9,989 nucleotides of DNA, taken from the NCBI GenBank assembly GCA_051005135.1, contig JBPCJQ010000057.1, forward strand, positions 1 to 9,989, read 5' to 3'. The stretch's first letter is position 1. Each line of letters opens with the position of its first letter. Both the position numbers and the translations under genes were made by a program. The DNA comes from DATAQC01 sp051005135 (GTDB lineage: Bacteria; Actinomycetota; Acidimicrobiia; Acidimicrobiales; AC-14). Shown in pieces: positions 1-7,392 of this stretch. Under the pieces are notes generated by a model that saw nothing but the letters and a program-made list of their open reading frames with translations, did not search any database and was not told the DNA's origin.

Positions 1-4
1 CACC

Positions 5-79
5 CGACAGGTGCCTTTCTTTCAGGAGCGTTCGTGGCTTTCGCAACCCCGATTCTCTTGAAACGAAAGGCTCTTGTCG
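5..79. repeat. Long imperfect inverted repeat / stem-loop
   Basis: Bases 5-28 can pair with 55-79. Of 24 pairs, 21 are Watson-Crick and two are G-T (10/74 and 25/58). There is one T-T mismatch (12/72), one bulged C at 64, and a loop of 26 nt (29-54). The core arms read GCCTTTC-TTTCA on the left and TGAAACGAAAGGC on the right. Neither side is followed by a T-run, so it is not a textbook intrinsic terminator. It lies at the window edge, so its upstream neighbour is unknown. It could be a structured RNA, the 3' end of an upstream transcript, or a small palindromic element. Confidence 0.6.
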
Positions 80-82
80 CGG

Positions 83-250
83 ATGGTCTACCGAAGACGC
101 CGGCTAACGCGCGGATCTAGGTCTGACTTCGCGGTGGGCACCCCGGTTCGAGTCGTCGGCACCATGTCGAGCACGACGATCGACGCCACCAGGATCATGG
201 CCGCCAAGGCGGGCGGGTCGAAGACCACACCGACGACCGCCGGGCCCTGA
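83..250 (+). CDS. Possible small ORF or gene remnant (55 aa)
   Basis: An ATG at 83 opens a 55-residue frame ending in TGA at 248-250. An in-frame stop at 59-61 lies just upstream. From about codon 15 the third positions are almost all G or C, as in real genes here. The middle reads VGTPVRVVGTMSSTTIDATRI, an alternating beta-strand pattern reminiscent of OB-like or DUF5666-type segments (weak resemblance only). There is no Shine-Dalgarno site, and the first 14 residues are Arg-rich and not coding-like. A minus-strand frame over the same bases also has high GC3, so the strand is not certain. It may be a fragment of a lost gene. Confidence 0.3.
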   Translation: MVYRRRRLTRGSRSDFAVGTPVRVVGTMSSTTIDATRIMAAKAGGSKTTPTTAGP

Positions 251-279
251 CGCCTGGGGGCCGAACCGCAGCTGGCATC

Positions 280-366
280 ATGTCCGCCCTGCCAGGGAAG
301 GTGTTCCTCCAGAAGGAGGATGAGATCGCCGCTGCGGTCGAACGGGCGAAGGGCCCGTACAGGTGA
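280..366 (+). CDS. Possible small ORF or gene remnant (28 aa)
   Basis: An ATG at 280 opens a 28-residue frame ending in TGA at 364-366. Its third codon positions are strongly G/C. The peptide is charged and looks helical, with an E-D-E-I-A-A-A-V-E-R-A-K core. There is no ribosome site, and I do not recognise a family. It is in a different frame from the 83-250 fragment, so the two could be pieces of one broken gene. It converges on the minus-strand fragment ending at 367. Confidence 0.22.
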   Translation: MSALPGKVFLQKEDEIAAAVERAKGPYR

Positions 367-502
367 TCAACCCAGCAGGCTGGACAGCATGGTCTGGGCC
401 TCGGCGGGGGCATGGACCTCAAGAGTTATGGCGCCGGCGCCGATGCCGATGGAGAAGTGGAAGAAGTCAGAGGGTGCAGGTCAGCCTCTCCGAGTCGGCC
501 AT
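367..502 (-). pseudogene. Possible broken small gene with +1 frame change
   Basis: On the minus strand an ATG at 502 reads MADSERLTCTL and then meets TGA at 469-467. If one base is skipped at CTC-TGA-C, the frame continues with G/C-rich third positions through SIGIGAGAITLEVHAPAEAQ to a TGA at 369-367. The joined product would be about 45 residues. Either this is a decayed remnant with a one-base insertion, or a recoding site shaped like the CTT-TGA-C site of prfB. The strong upstream Shine-Dalgarno-like stimulator of prfB is missing, which favours decay. I do not recognise the family. Confidence 0.25.
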
Positions 503-540
503 GGCGAGATTCTAGCGGCTCACATCTACCTGAGATTGTT

Positions 541-546
541 GGAGGA
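541..546 (+). promoter_or_regulatory. Ribosome binding site deciding the start at 551
   Basis: GGAGGA lies 5 nt upstream of GTG 551. It is the only good Shine-Dalgarno match near the plausible starts and supports 551 over the upstream ATG codons, which would add an unconserved-looking, low-complexity extension. GTG 557 is the alternative, with longer spacing. Confidence 0.6.
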
Positions 547-550
547 TGAT

Positions 551-1741
551 GTGGCGGTGGGACGCATCAGCGACGACGAGCGGCGGGCACGCCTAGGCGT
601 GTGCCACCACCTCAAGCCCGCATCTCGGCTCTCCGACGTGACCACGCTCGCTGGTGACCTGGTAGGCCTCCACGGCAGCGACCCCGCGTCCGTTTTCCTG
701 TCGACGGCGGCAAGGCTGAGGGAGCCTTCGGGTGCAGTCGTCGCCCTCGAGCGTGCGCTCTACGACGACCGGCGCCTGGTGCGTACGCTCTGCATGCGCC
801 GCACCATGTTCGTGGTGCCTGTCAACCTCGTTCCCGTGGTCCAGGCCGCCTGCACAGACCCCTTGGTGGCCGGCGAGCGCCGCAGGTTGGTGCGGATGAT
901 AGAAGCGAACGGCATCTCGGTGGACGGGGAGCGATGGCTCCGGGAGGCGGAGGCCAAGACGATGGTCGAGCTCTCGGCCCGCGGCGAGGCCACCGGGGCA
1001 GAGCTGTCCAAGGCGGTGCCCGAGCTGCGCGAGCAACTGTCGGTAGGTGAGGGCAAGACCTGGGCCGCCAAAGTGGGTGTTGTGACGCGCGTGCTGTTCC
1101 TGCTCGCCACCGAGCAGCGGGTGGTGCGGGGCCGGCCCAAGGGATCGTGGACGAGCAGCCAGTACCGCTGGTCCCCGATCGAGGCGTGGCTTCCCGCTGG
1201 AGTCCCTTCCATGGAGCCGGACGAGGCCCGTGCCGAGCTCGCCCGCCGGTGGCTGGCGACCTACGGCCCGGCCACCACGGCCGACCTGAAATGGTGGGCA
1301 GGGTGGACGGTGGCCAACACCAAGACAGCGTTGGCCTCGGTGGGCGCGGTGGAGGTGGAGCTCGACGAGGGAACCGGTTGGGTGCTCCCCGGCGACGAGG
1401 GGACGGCCCGTGAGCCGGAGCCGTGGGTCGCCCTGCTGCCCGGCTTGGACCCGACCACCATGGGATGGCAGCAGCGCGGCTGGTACCTGGGCGCCAAGGC
1501 AGCCACCGCGCTATTCGACGGCAATGGGAACGCCGGGCCGACGGTGTGGGTGGACGGGCGGGCGGTCGGCGGATGGGCCCAGCGCCGGAGCGGCGAGGTC
1601 GTGCACCAGTTGCTGGACGACGTCGGCCAAGAGGCGGTGGCGGCCATTCACAAGGCGGCTGGGGACCTGAAGGAGTGGCTGGGCAGCGTTCGGGTGACAC
1701 CCCGCTTCCCGAGCCCGCTGCACAAGAAGCTGGCGAGCTGA
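551..1741 (+). CDS. Winged-helix DNA-binding protein, AlkZ-like (HTH_42) family
   Basis: The product is 396 aa from GTG 551, a normal length for the HTH_42 winged-helix family that includes the DNA glycosylase AlkZ. Family landmarks are LVGLHGSDPASVFLSTAAR (37-55), RTLCMRRTMFVVP (78-90), a winged-helix segment around RWLATYGPATTADLKWWAGW (233-252), the block LLPGLDPTTMGWQQRGWYL (295-313), and the C-terminal RVTPRFPSPL (381-390). Characterised AlkZ enzymes excise bulky or crosslinked alkylated bases using a Q-x-Q motif. Here the matching stretch appears to read L-H-G-S-D, so glycosylase activity is not assured; this alignment is by eye. The protein is cytosolic, with no membrane segment. The methyltransferase start is 6 nt after its stop, suggesting co-transcription. 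Family is near certain, function is inferred. Confidence 0.85.
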   Translation: MAVGRISDDERRARLGVCHHLKPASRLSDVTTLAGDLVGLHGSDPASVFLSTAARLREPSGAVVALERALYDDRRLVRTLCMRRTMFVVPVNLVPVVQAACTDPLVAGERRRLVRMIEANGISVDGERWLREAEAKTMVELSARGEATGAELSKAVPELREQLSVGEGKTWAAKVGVVTRVLFLLATEQRVVRGRPKGSWTSSQYRWSPIEAWLPAGVPSMEPDEARAELARRWLATYGPATTADLKWWAGWTVANTKTALASVGAVEVELDEGTGWVLPGDEGTAREPEPWVALLPGLDPTTMGWQQRGWYLGAKAATALFDGNGNAGPTVWVDGRAVGGWAQRRSGEVVHQLLDDVGQEAVAAIHKAAGDLKEWLGSVRVTPRFPSPLHKKLAS

Positions 1742-1747
1742 AGCCGC

Positions 1748-2497
1748 GTGTGCCCCGACCACGACCCCACGGCCTACGGCTCGTCCATCGCCCACGACTA
1801 CGACGCGCTGTACGACGACGTACTCGACACCGAGGCAGCTGTGGGCTGCCTGGCCGAGCTGGCGGGTGGGGGGCCGGTGCTGGAGCTGGGCATCGGCACC
1901 GGTCGCCTGGCCCTGCCCCTGGCGGCGACGGGCGTGCCCGTGGCTGGCGTGGATGCCTCCCCAGCCATGGTGGAGCTGCTGGCGGCCAAACCCGGGGCCG
2001 AACGCGTCGCCGTCGTCGTCGGTGACTTCGCCAGCGTGGCGGTGCCCGGCTCGTTCAGCCTGGTGGTGCTGGCATTCAACACTGTCTTCGCCCTGCCCAC
2101 CGCCGACGCCCAGGTGGCCTGCTTCGCCAACGCCGCCCGCCATTTGGCACCGGGCGGGCGCTTCGTGGTGGAGGCCTGGGTGCTCGACCGGGGCGACTTC
2201 GTGGAGGGGGCGTCGGTGGGTCTGCGCTACGTGGCCGGCGACAGGGTGAGCCTCGACGTGGCGTTGCTGGACGAGTCAGCCCTGCGGTCCGGTGGCCAGA
2301 ACGTGCACACCACCCAGGTAGTGCTGTCCGACGGCCGGGTCCGCCTCTTCCGGGCCAGCCACCGCTACGTCGGTCCTGACGAGCTCGACCAGATGGCCCG
2401 CGGCGGCGGGCTAGTCCTCGAGCATCGCTGGGCAGGCTGGGACCGAGCCGCCTTCGGACCTGGTTGCCGGGGCCATGTGTCGGTCTACCGCAAGTAG
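1748..2497 (+). CDS. Class I SAM-dependent methyltransferase
   Basis: A 249-aa Rossmann-fold methyltransferase. Motif I is VLELGIGTGRLALPLA (44-59), the acidic residue that should contact SAM ribose is D69 in VAGVDASPAMV, and D93 in VVGDF fits the adenine-side acidic position. NTVFALPT (111-118) and LAPGG (133-137) follow in the usual order. The C-terminal part, with W228 and W231 near the end and the closing HVSVYRK, is typical of small-molecule methyltransferases of the UbiE/Tam-like type. The substrate cannot be told from sequence. The start is GTG 1748, six bases after the previous stop, with no clear Shine-Dalgarno, so translation is probably coupled to the gene before. It ends five bases from the convergent stop at 2503. 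A role in self-protection or repair alongside the AlkZ-like protein is only a guess. Confidence 0.85.
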   Translation: MCPDHDPTAYGSSIAHDYDALYDDVLDTEAAVGCLAELAGGGPVLELGIGTGRLALPLAATGVPVAGVDASPAMVELLAAKPGAERVAVVVGDFASVAVPGSFSLVVLAFNTVFALPTADAQVACFANAARHLAPGGRFVVEAWVLDRGDFVEGASVGLRYVAGDRVSLDVALLDESALRSGGQNVHTTQVVLSDGRVRLFRASHRYVGPDELDQMARGGGLVLEHRWAGWDRAAFGPGCRGHVSVYRK

Positions 2498-2502
2498 GGG
2501 CC

Positions 2503-2894
2503 TCAGGTGCGGTGGCAGCTACATTGGCAGCTGTAGCCCTCGCCGCCCTCGCCCAGCTCGGCGGTCCACCACTCGGTGCAGTCCTCGTGGTCGCCGTTGA
2601 GGCAGCTGGTGCTGATGTTCTTGGACGCCAGCGACGCCACCCCCACGCCCATGGCCAGGATGGCGGTCACCCCGGCTACGGCCAGGCGGCTACGGGCCGC
2701 GTTGCGGCAGTCACGGTCGGGCTTGATGAAGCCGGTGCCCTTCTCCTCGTAGTGGCCGGGCTTGGCACCGAGAAGAGGCGGCCCGCAGTTGACGGCGTCA
2801 GCGAAGCGAAAGGGTATGAGGGTGTAGCCGATGGCCAGCACGAGGATGGCGAGGACGACGCCGGTGATGACTTTCTGTTCCTTGGTGAGGTCGG

Positions 2895-2898
<4 letters not shown>
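2503..2898 (-). CDS. Small Cys-rich membrane protein of unknown function
   Basis: A 131-aa protein with two predicted transmembrane helices, about residues 10-30 and 72-92. The loop between them holds NCGPP (37-41) and D-R-D-C-R-N-A-A-R-S-R (61-71), a Cys-containing pattern common in small actinobacterial membrane proteins. After helix 2 comes a Cys-rich tail: C99, C107 and then C124-x-C-x-C-H129, which looks able to bind metal or form disulfides. With the N terminus inside, the loop would be outside and the tail in the cytoplasm; this topology is inferred. Its ATG overlaps the asd stop in an ATGA (2895-2898), so it is very likely the third gene of the lysC-asd operon and translationally coupled. 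I do not recognise a named family, and no link to aspartate metabolism is known to me. Confidence 0.75.
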
Positions 2899-3937
<1,039 letters not shown>

Positions 3938-3941
<4 letters not shown>

Positions 3942-4429
3942 TCCGGCTCGTCGGGGAGGTCGAGCCCGAAGGCGGCGTGCAGAGCCCTCACCCCCTTTTC
4001 CACGTCGCCCGCCCGCACGACGCAACTGATGCGGATGGACGAGGTGGAGATCATCTCGATGTTGATGCCCGCCGCGGCCAGCGCTTCGAACATGGCGGCG
4101 GCCACTCCGGGGTTGGTCTTCATGCCTGCACCGACGAGGCTGACCCGGCCGATCTCGGCGTCGTGGGTCACCCGGTCGGCACCGATCTCGATCGAGAGGG
4201 CTTTGGTTACCTTCAGCGCCGCGGGCAGCTCGGCCAGGGGCACGGTGTAGGAAATGTCTGTCGCCCCGTGGACGGACACGTTCTGCTCGATCATGTCGAC
4301 GTTCACCGACTCGTCGGCGAGGGCACGGAACAGGCGGGCGGCGATGCCGGGTTGGTCGGGAACCCGCTCGACGGTGATCTTGGCCTCCGAGACGTCGTGG
4401 GTGACGGCCGAGATGATGGCTCGCTCCAT
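3938..4429 (-). CDS. Aspartate kinase beta subunit from in-frame internal start
   Basis: Inside lysC, in the same frame, ATG 4429 (Met247) is preceded by AAGGAGG (4444-4438) with 8 nt spacing, as strong a ribosome site as any in this window. Initiation there gives a 163-aa protein made of the two ACT domains. In Corynebacterium glutamicum and Bacillus subtilis, lysC-type genes are known to make a separate beta subunit from an internal start at the equivalent place, forming an alpha2beta2 enzyme with lysine/threonine control at the interface. The full-length frame itself has no comparable ribosome site. The position and site are seen in the sequence; expression here is inferred. Confidence 0.6.
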
Positions 4430-5167
4430 GGTTGCTGCCTCCTTGGTGATCCAGGTGCCCGGCTGCCAGGTGAAGCTCGACCGGACGTGCACAGCCACTC
4501 CGTGGTTGCGGGCGAACTCGACGGAGCGAAGGGCCAGCACCCGTCCGCCGGTGGCGGCGATCTCGAGCATCTCCTGGTAGGAGACGCGAGGCAGCAGGCG
4601 AGCCCCGGGGACGACGCGGGGGTCGGCCGAGAACACGCCGGCCACATCGGTGTAAATCTCGCAGGCATCGGCGCCGAGGGCCGCGGCCAGCGCTACAGCG
4701 GTGGTGTCCGAACCTCCCCGGCCCAGGGTGGTGACGTCGCGCTGGCGCGATACCCCCTGGAACCCGGCCACCACGACCACGTGATCGTCGGCGAGGGCCT
4801 CGCGCAGGCGATCGGCGCGGACCTCGAGGATCTTGGCCCGGCCGTGGTCGGAGTCGGTGACTATCCCGGCCTGGCTGCCGGTGAACGACGTCGACGCCAC
4901 CCCCCGGTCCCAGATGGCGATGCACAAAAGGGCCATGGCGATGCGCTCGCCGGCCGTCTGCAACATGTCGAGCTCGCGCCCCGGGGGCGTGGGCGAGACC
5001 TGGTGGGCCAGGCGGAGCAGCTCGTCGGTGGTCTTGCCCATGGCGCTCACGACGACGACGATTTCGTGGCCCTGCTCGCGGCTGCGCACGACGTGGTCGG
5101 CCACGGCCCGGATGCGCTCGGGGTCGGCGACCGAGGTGCCGCCGAACTTCTGCACGACGAGGCTCAT
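3938..5167 (-). CDS. lysC: Aspartate kinase (alpha subunit, full length)
   Basis: Phosphorylates L-aspartate with ATP, the first committed step of the aspartate pathway, in the cytoplasm. The 409-aa protein has the kinase domain first: KFGGTSV (7-13), SAMGKTTDEL (41-50), GFQG (135-138), TLGRGGSDTTA (147-157), and IYTDVAGVFSADPRVVP (171-187). Two ACT domains follow at roughly 265-340 and 343-405, including NVDMIEQNVS (289-298) and the TNPGVAAAMFEAL segment (351-363). These usually bind lysine and/or threonine for feedback inhibition. This is the monofunctional alpha/beta type seen in Corynebacterium and Bacillus rather than a kinase-homoserine dehydrogenase fusion. No Shine-Dalgarno precedes ATG 5167. 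It heads the operon with asd (ATGA overlap) and is divergent from the prolyl isomerase genes. Confidence 0.97.
4438..4444 (-). promoter_or_regulatory. Internal Shine-Dalgarno site in lysC
   Basis: Minus-strand AAGGAGG is a full match to the anti-Shine-Dalgarno core and sits 8 nt before Met247. It also encodes K242-E243, so part of the match could be coding chance, but the spacing and position fit known lysC beta starts. Confidence 0.55.
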
Positions 5168-5229
5168 GGGACAAGACGGTGGGCCACGACGCGCCCAGGC
5201 TACCAGCGAGGCCCGATAACTTGGCCGTC
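5168..5229. promoter_or_regulatory. Divergent promoter region between lysC and the prolyl isomerase genes
   Basis: Only 62 nt separate the two divergent starts, so both promoters must overlap here or enter a coding region. On the plus strand TAACTT (5217-5222) fits a TANNNT -10 box, 7 nt before GTG 5230, which would make that transcript leaderless; no good -35 is visible. On the minus strand TAGCCT (5202-5197) is a weak -10 candidate for lysC. No operator or riboswitch is evident, so amino-acid control of lysC by a long leader is unlikely. Confidence 0.35.
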
Positions 5230-6063
5230 GTGGCCACCAACCGACGCCGGCGACCGCGCCAGAAGTCCAGTCGCCAGGCGCACGAGGCGGCGGTGCTGGC
5301 GGCGCGCCGGAAGCGCAGCCGGCGCAACCGCGTCATCGTCTCCGGGTTCCTGGCCCTGGTGCTGGTGCTCAGTATCGCCACCCTGGTCGGGGGGAACAAC
5401 ACCGAGTCCACCAAGGTCTCCTCGGCCGGGCCGTCGACCACGACGGCCTCCAAGGCGGTGACCCTGCCCAAGCCCCCCGACGGCGCCACCATCAGCGGCG
5501 ACACCCCGTGCCCCAAGCCCGACGGCTCGTCGCCCCGCACCCTCCACTTCGCCAAGCCCCCGCCCATGTGCATCAACCCGAGCCGCAAGTACACGGCCGA
5601 GATCAACACCAGCATGGGAACCATCACCGCCGACCTCGACGCCAAGGCCGCACCCACCACAGTGAACAACTTCGTGGTGCTCGCCCGCTACCACTTCTTC
5701 GACGGCATCGCCTTCCACCGCATCATCCCCAACTTCGTGGTGCAGGGCGGCGACCCGTTGGAGAGCGGCGCGGGGAACCCGGGCTACGCGATCGCGGACG
5801 AGCTGCCCAAGGGCCCCGCTCCCTACAAGATCGGCTCGCTGGCCATGGCCAACTCCAGCCAGCCCAACACCAACGGCAGCCAGTTCTTCATTGTCAGCGG
5901 CGACCTGGGCAGCCAGCTCCCGCCCCAGTACTCGCTTTTCGGCCAGGTCACGCCCGAGAGCCTCGATGTGGTGAAGAAGATCGACGCGGTGGGCAACCCC
6001 GACCAGAGCGGTTCGCCCACCGCCGTCGTCACCATCCAGTCCGTCACCATCAAGGAGAGCTGA
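5230..6063 (+). CDS. Membrane-anchored cyclophilin-type peptidyl-prolyl isomerase
   Basis: Catalyses cis-trans isomerisation of Xaa-Pro bonds; probably helps fold exported proteins. From GTG 5230 the product is 277 aa: a very basic N-terminal tail (R5-R34, rich in R and K), one transmembrane helix (about 36-54, positive-inside rule putting the C terminus outside), a Ser/Thr/Pro linker (57-92), then a cyclophilin domain (about 119-277). Active-site landmarks are FHRIIPNFVVQGGD (162-175), with R164 and Q172 matching the catalytic Arg and Gln, NTNGSQFFIV (213-222), and YSLFGQV (234-240). The CypA tryptophan is absent, as in many bacterial cyclophilins. Before the domain is a motif C94-P-x-x-DGSSP ... 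PPP-M-C114-I that recurs in the next gene. The start at 5230 is chosen because an upstream GTG at 5179 would overlap the lysC promoter region. Confidence 0.93.
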   Translation: MATNRRRRPRQKSSRQAHEAAVLAARRKRSRRNRVIVSGFLALVLVLSIATLVGGNNTESTKVSSAGPSTTTASKAVTLPKPPDGATISGDTPCPKPDGSSPRTLHFAKPPPMCINPSRKYTAEINTSMGTITADLDAKAAPTTVNNFVVLARYHFFDGIAFHRIIPNFVVQGGDPLESGAGNPGYAIADELPKGPAPYKIGSLAMANSSQPNTNGSQFFIVSGDLGSQLPPQYSLFGQVTPESLDVVKKIDAVGNPDQSGSPTAVVTIQSVTIKES

Positions 6064-6451
6064 CCGTGCCTACCGAGTGCCCCGCCGCCGACGGGTCCAG
6101 CCCCAAGCGCCAGCGCTTCGACAGCCCCCCGCCCATGTGCATCGACCCGGCACGCACCTACGGCGGCACCATGGTGACGTCCAAGGGGACGATGACGCTG
6201 TCGTTCGACCCGGTGGGCGCGCCCAACACGGTGAACAACTTCGTGGTGCTGGCCCGCTACCACTACTTCGACGGTGTCACGTTCCACCGGGTCATCCCCG
6301 GCTTCGTCCTCCAGGGCGGCGACCCCGAGGGCACCGGCCGGGGCGGCCCCGGCTACCGGTTCGCCGACGAGCTGCCCAAGGCGGGCCGTTACGAGCTGGG
6401 CTCGCTGGCCATGGCCAACGCCGGTCCCAATACCAACGGCAGCCAGTTCTT
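5662..6451 (+). repeat. Diverged tandem gene duplication (two cyclophilin genes)
   Basis: Near-identical DNA stretches recur about 565 nt apart. The stretch beginning GTGAACAACTTCGTGGTGCT at 5662 returns at 6231 with a single difference over about 33 nt, and ACCAACGGCAGCCAGTTCTT at 5869 returns at 6432. Elsewhere the copies have diverged, so this is an old duplication with constrained segments rather than a recent repeat. These stretches could still support recombination between the copies. Confidence 0.7.
6054..6057 (+). promoter_or_regulatory. Ribosome binding site of the second prolyl isomerase
   Basis: GGAG, within AAGGAGAG, lies inside the last codons of the first isomerase gene, 8 nt before GTG 6066. 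It fixes the start of the second gene only two bases after the first gene's stop and rules out a fusion. Confidence 0.6.
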
Positions 6452-6617
6452 CGTGATCAGCGGCCCCGAGGGCATGCGCCTGCCGCCGCAGTACGCCCTG
6501 TTCGGCAAGGTGGTGGCCGGGCTCGACGTGATCGCCGCCATCGACGCCCTGGGCACCCGCTCGGGCACGCCCAAGGAGAAGGTCGTCATCGAGTCGGTCA
6601 CCATCACCGAGAGCTGA
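6066..6617 (+). CDS. Cyclophilin-type peptidyl-prolyl isomerase, soluble paralogue
   Basis: A 183-aa cyclophilin with no signal peptide or membrane helix, so probably cytoplasmic. Landmarks are FHRVIPGFVLQGGD (73-86), with R75 and Q83 as the catalytic pair, NTNGSQFFVI (122-131), and YALFGKV (143-149). It is clearly a tandem duplicate of the preceding gene: the segments VNNFVVLARYH, GSLAMAN, NTNGSQFF and LPPQY are shared, and so is the pre-domain motif C5-P-x-x-DGSSP ... PPP-M-C25-I. The duplication therefore took in part of the linker but not the anchor. The gap to the first gene is 2 nt, so they form an operon. Its stop lies 33 nt from the convergent end of the S51 peptidase gene; no convincing terminator hairpin is seen there. 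Confidence 0.94.
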   Translation: MPTECPAADGSSPKRQRFDSPPPMCIDPARTYGGTMVTSKGTMTLSFDPVGAPNTVNNFVVLARYHYFDGVTFHRVIPGFVLQGGDPEGTGRGGPGYRFADELPKAGRYELGSLAMANAGPNTNGSQFFVISGPEGMRLPPQYALFGKVVAGLDVIAAIDALGTRSGTPKEKVVIESVTITES

Positions 6618-6650
6618 CCCCCTCGCCAGCGGGCTGAGCGCCGGCGGCCC

Positions 6651-7316
6651 TCAGTGGGGGAGCGCGTCCAGCCCCGCCTCGCGGCCGTCGACGAACACCA
6701 CCGCCCGGCCCGCCCCTTCGACCGACCACGAACCGTCGGGCCGGCGGATGACGGCGGTCTGCTCGTCGATGCCCACCACCGGCAGCCCGGGCGGTGCCAG
6801 CTCGAAGGTGCGCTTGGCCTTCTCCTCCGACCAGGTGTCGTGGTGGGGGATGAGAGCCAGCTGCGGCAGCAGGCCCAGGCCCAGGGTGAAGGCGCCTCCC
6901 CGGGGGTCGACCATGGGGTCGCACAGCACCATGGCCCCGGCCGACGACCCTGCCACCACTGCGCCGTCGTCCCACGCCCCGACCAGGGCGGTCCACACCG
7001 GCGAGTCCTTGAGCACCGACCGCAGGTGCATCGGCGACCCGCCGCCGAGGTAGATGAACCGGCTCTCGCGTACCGCGGCCGCCATGTCGAGGTCTTCGGC
7101 CTCGGCGCGGTGCAGCACCATGAGGCCGCGGGCCCGCCCGCCGATGCTGGCGAACCAGCGCTCGGCGAAGGTGACCGCCCGCTCGGCGTGCTCGTAGGCC
7201 GCCGCGGTGGGCAGCACCAGCACCTCGGGGTTCCCGGCCTCGTCGAGCAGGGCGCGATCGAACGTGCACCCCTCGCGCCACTCGCCCCCACCCACCAACG
7301 CCAACGTCCCCGGCAC
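6651..7316 (-). CDS. S51-family serine peptidase (peptidase E / cyanophycinase-like)
   Basis: A 221-aa protein with the S51 fold. LALVGGGE (5-12) opens the domain, FIYLGGGSPMHL (87-98) is the glycine-rich strand-turn, and VVAGSSAGAMVL (120-131) is the nucleophile elbow with S125 as the likely catalytic serine. HH at 158-159 (IPHHDTW) holds the likely catalytic histidine, and VVGIDEQTAV (180-189) is the conserved late block. Family members hydrolyse Asp-X dipeptides (peptidase E) or cyanophycin. No cyanophycin synthetase is in view, so the substrate is open. No signal peptide, so cytoplasmic. I chose GTG 7316 because known homologues begin just before LALVGG; TTG 7349 would add 11 residues over the putative promoter. 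Confidence 0.88.
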   Translation of the reverse strand: MPGTLALVGGGEWREGCTFDRALLDEAGNPEVLVLPTAAAYEHAERAVTFAERWFASIGGRARGLMVLHRAEAEDLDMAAAVRESRFIYLGGGSPMHLRSVLKDSPVWTALVGAWDDGAVVAGSSAGAMVLCDPMVDPRGGAFTLGLGLLPQLALIPHHDTWSEEKAKRTFELAPPGLPVVGIDEQTAVIRRPDGSWSVEGAGRAVVFVDGREAGLDALPH

Positions 7317-7326
7317 GGCGGTGCAC

Positions 7327-7332
7327 GCTATA
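7327..7332 (-). promoter_or_regulatory. Putative -10 box for the S51 peptidase
   Basis: Minus-strand TATAGC lies 10 nt before GTG 7316, so the transcript would have almost no leader. There is no clear -35 and no Shine-Dalgarno before the start. A weak site, offered because the gene begins a new unit 76 nt after the preceding gene's stop. Confidence 0.3.
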
Positions 7333-7392
7333 CGCCCCAGGCGGGGCAAGACACCGAGTAGCGCCGGATTGGTTCACGGTAACCCAGGAGCC

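Larger units (their letters stand above)
1..550. other. Region without an intact gene; degenerate coding-like fragments
   Basis: No full-length gene can be supported before the start at 551. The first 120 bases are less GC-rich than the rest and hold a long imperfect inverted repeat (listed separately). From about 130 to 480 there are three short stretches with strong G/C bias at third codon positions, two on the plus strand and one on the minus strand, each cut by a stop or a frame change. I read this as a decayed or rearranged intergenic region, possibly with gene remnants. No transposase, integrase or tRNA is visible. Confidence 0.5.

Noticed and set aside
139..166. A GGTTCGAGTC stretch followed by a nearby CACCA, like the 3' end of a tRNA or tmRNA
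   Set aside because: The five bases on each side of the loop do not pair except at two positions, too few bases remain for an acceptor stem before CCA, and no D or anticodon arm is found upstream.
320..550. N-terminal extension of the AlkZ-like protein to ATG 320 or to an ATG near 446
   Set aside because: The extra residues look low-complexity and unlike the family, whereas GTG 551 has a proper GGAGGA site and gives the expected protein start.
5179..5229. Extension of the first prolyl isomerase to GTG 5179
   Set aside because: It would run through the divergent promoter gap, and the basic tail typical of such anchored proteins already starts at GTG 5230.
3942..5669. Minus-strand open frame extending upstream of asd through lysC
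   Set aside because: It lies in a different frame from lysC, is Arg/Gly/Pro-rich, and exists only because stop codons are rare at this GC content; asd starts at the ATGA overlap.
6618..6650. Possible bidirectional terminator between the convergent isomerase and S51 peptidase genes
   Set aside because: Only short, interrupted pairings (CTGAG with CTCAG) are possible, and there is no T-run on either strand.
6651..7316. Reading the S51 peptidase as a true cyanophycinase with a cyanophycin system
   Set aside because: No cyanophycin synthetase is in the window, and the nucleophile motif is common to the whole S51 family.
7371..7384. Small palindrome GGTT ... AACC near the end of the nucleotidyltransferase gene
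   Set aside because: The stem is only four base pairs with no conserved context; expected by chance.
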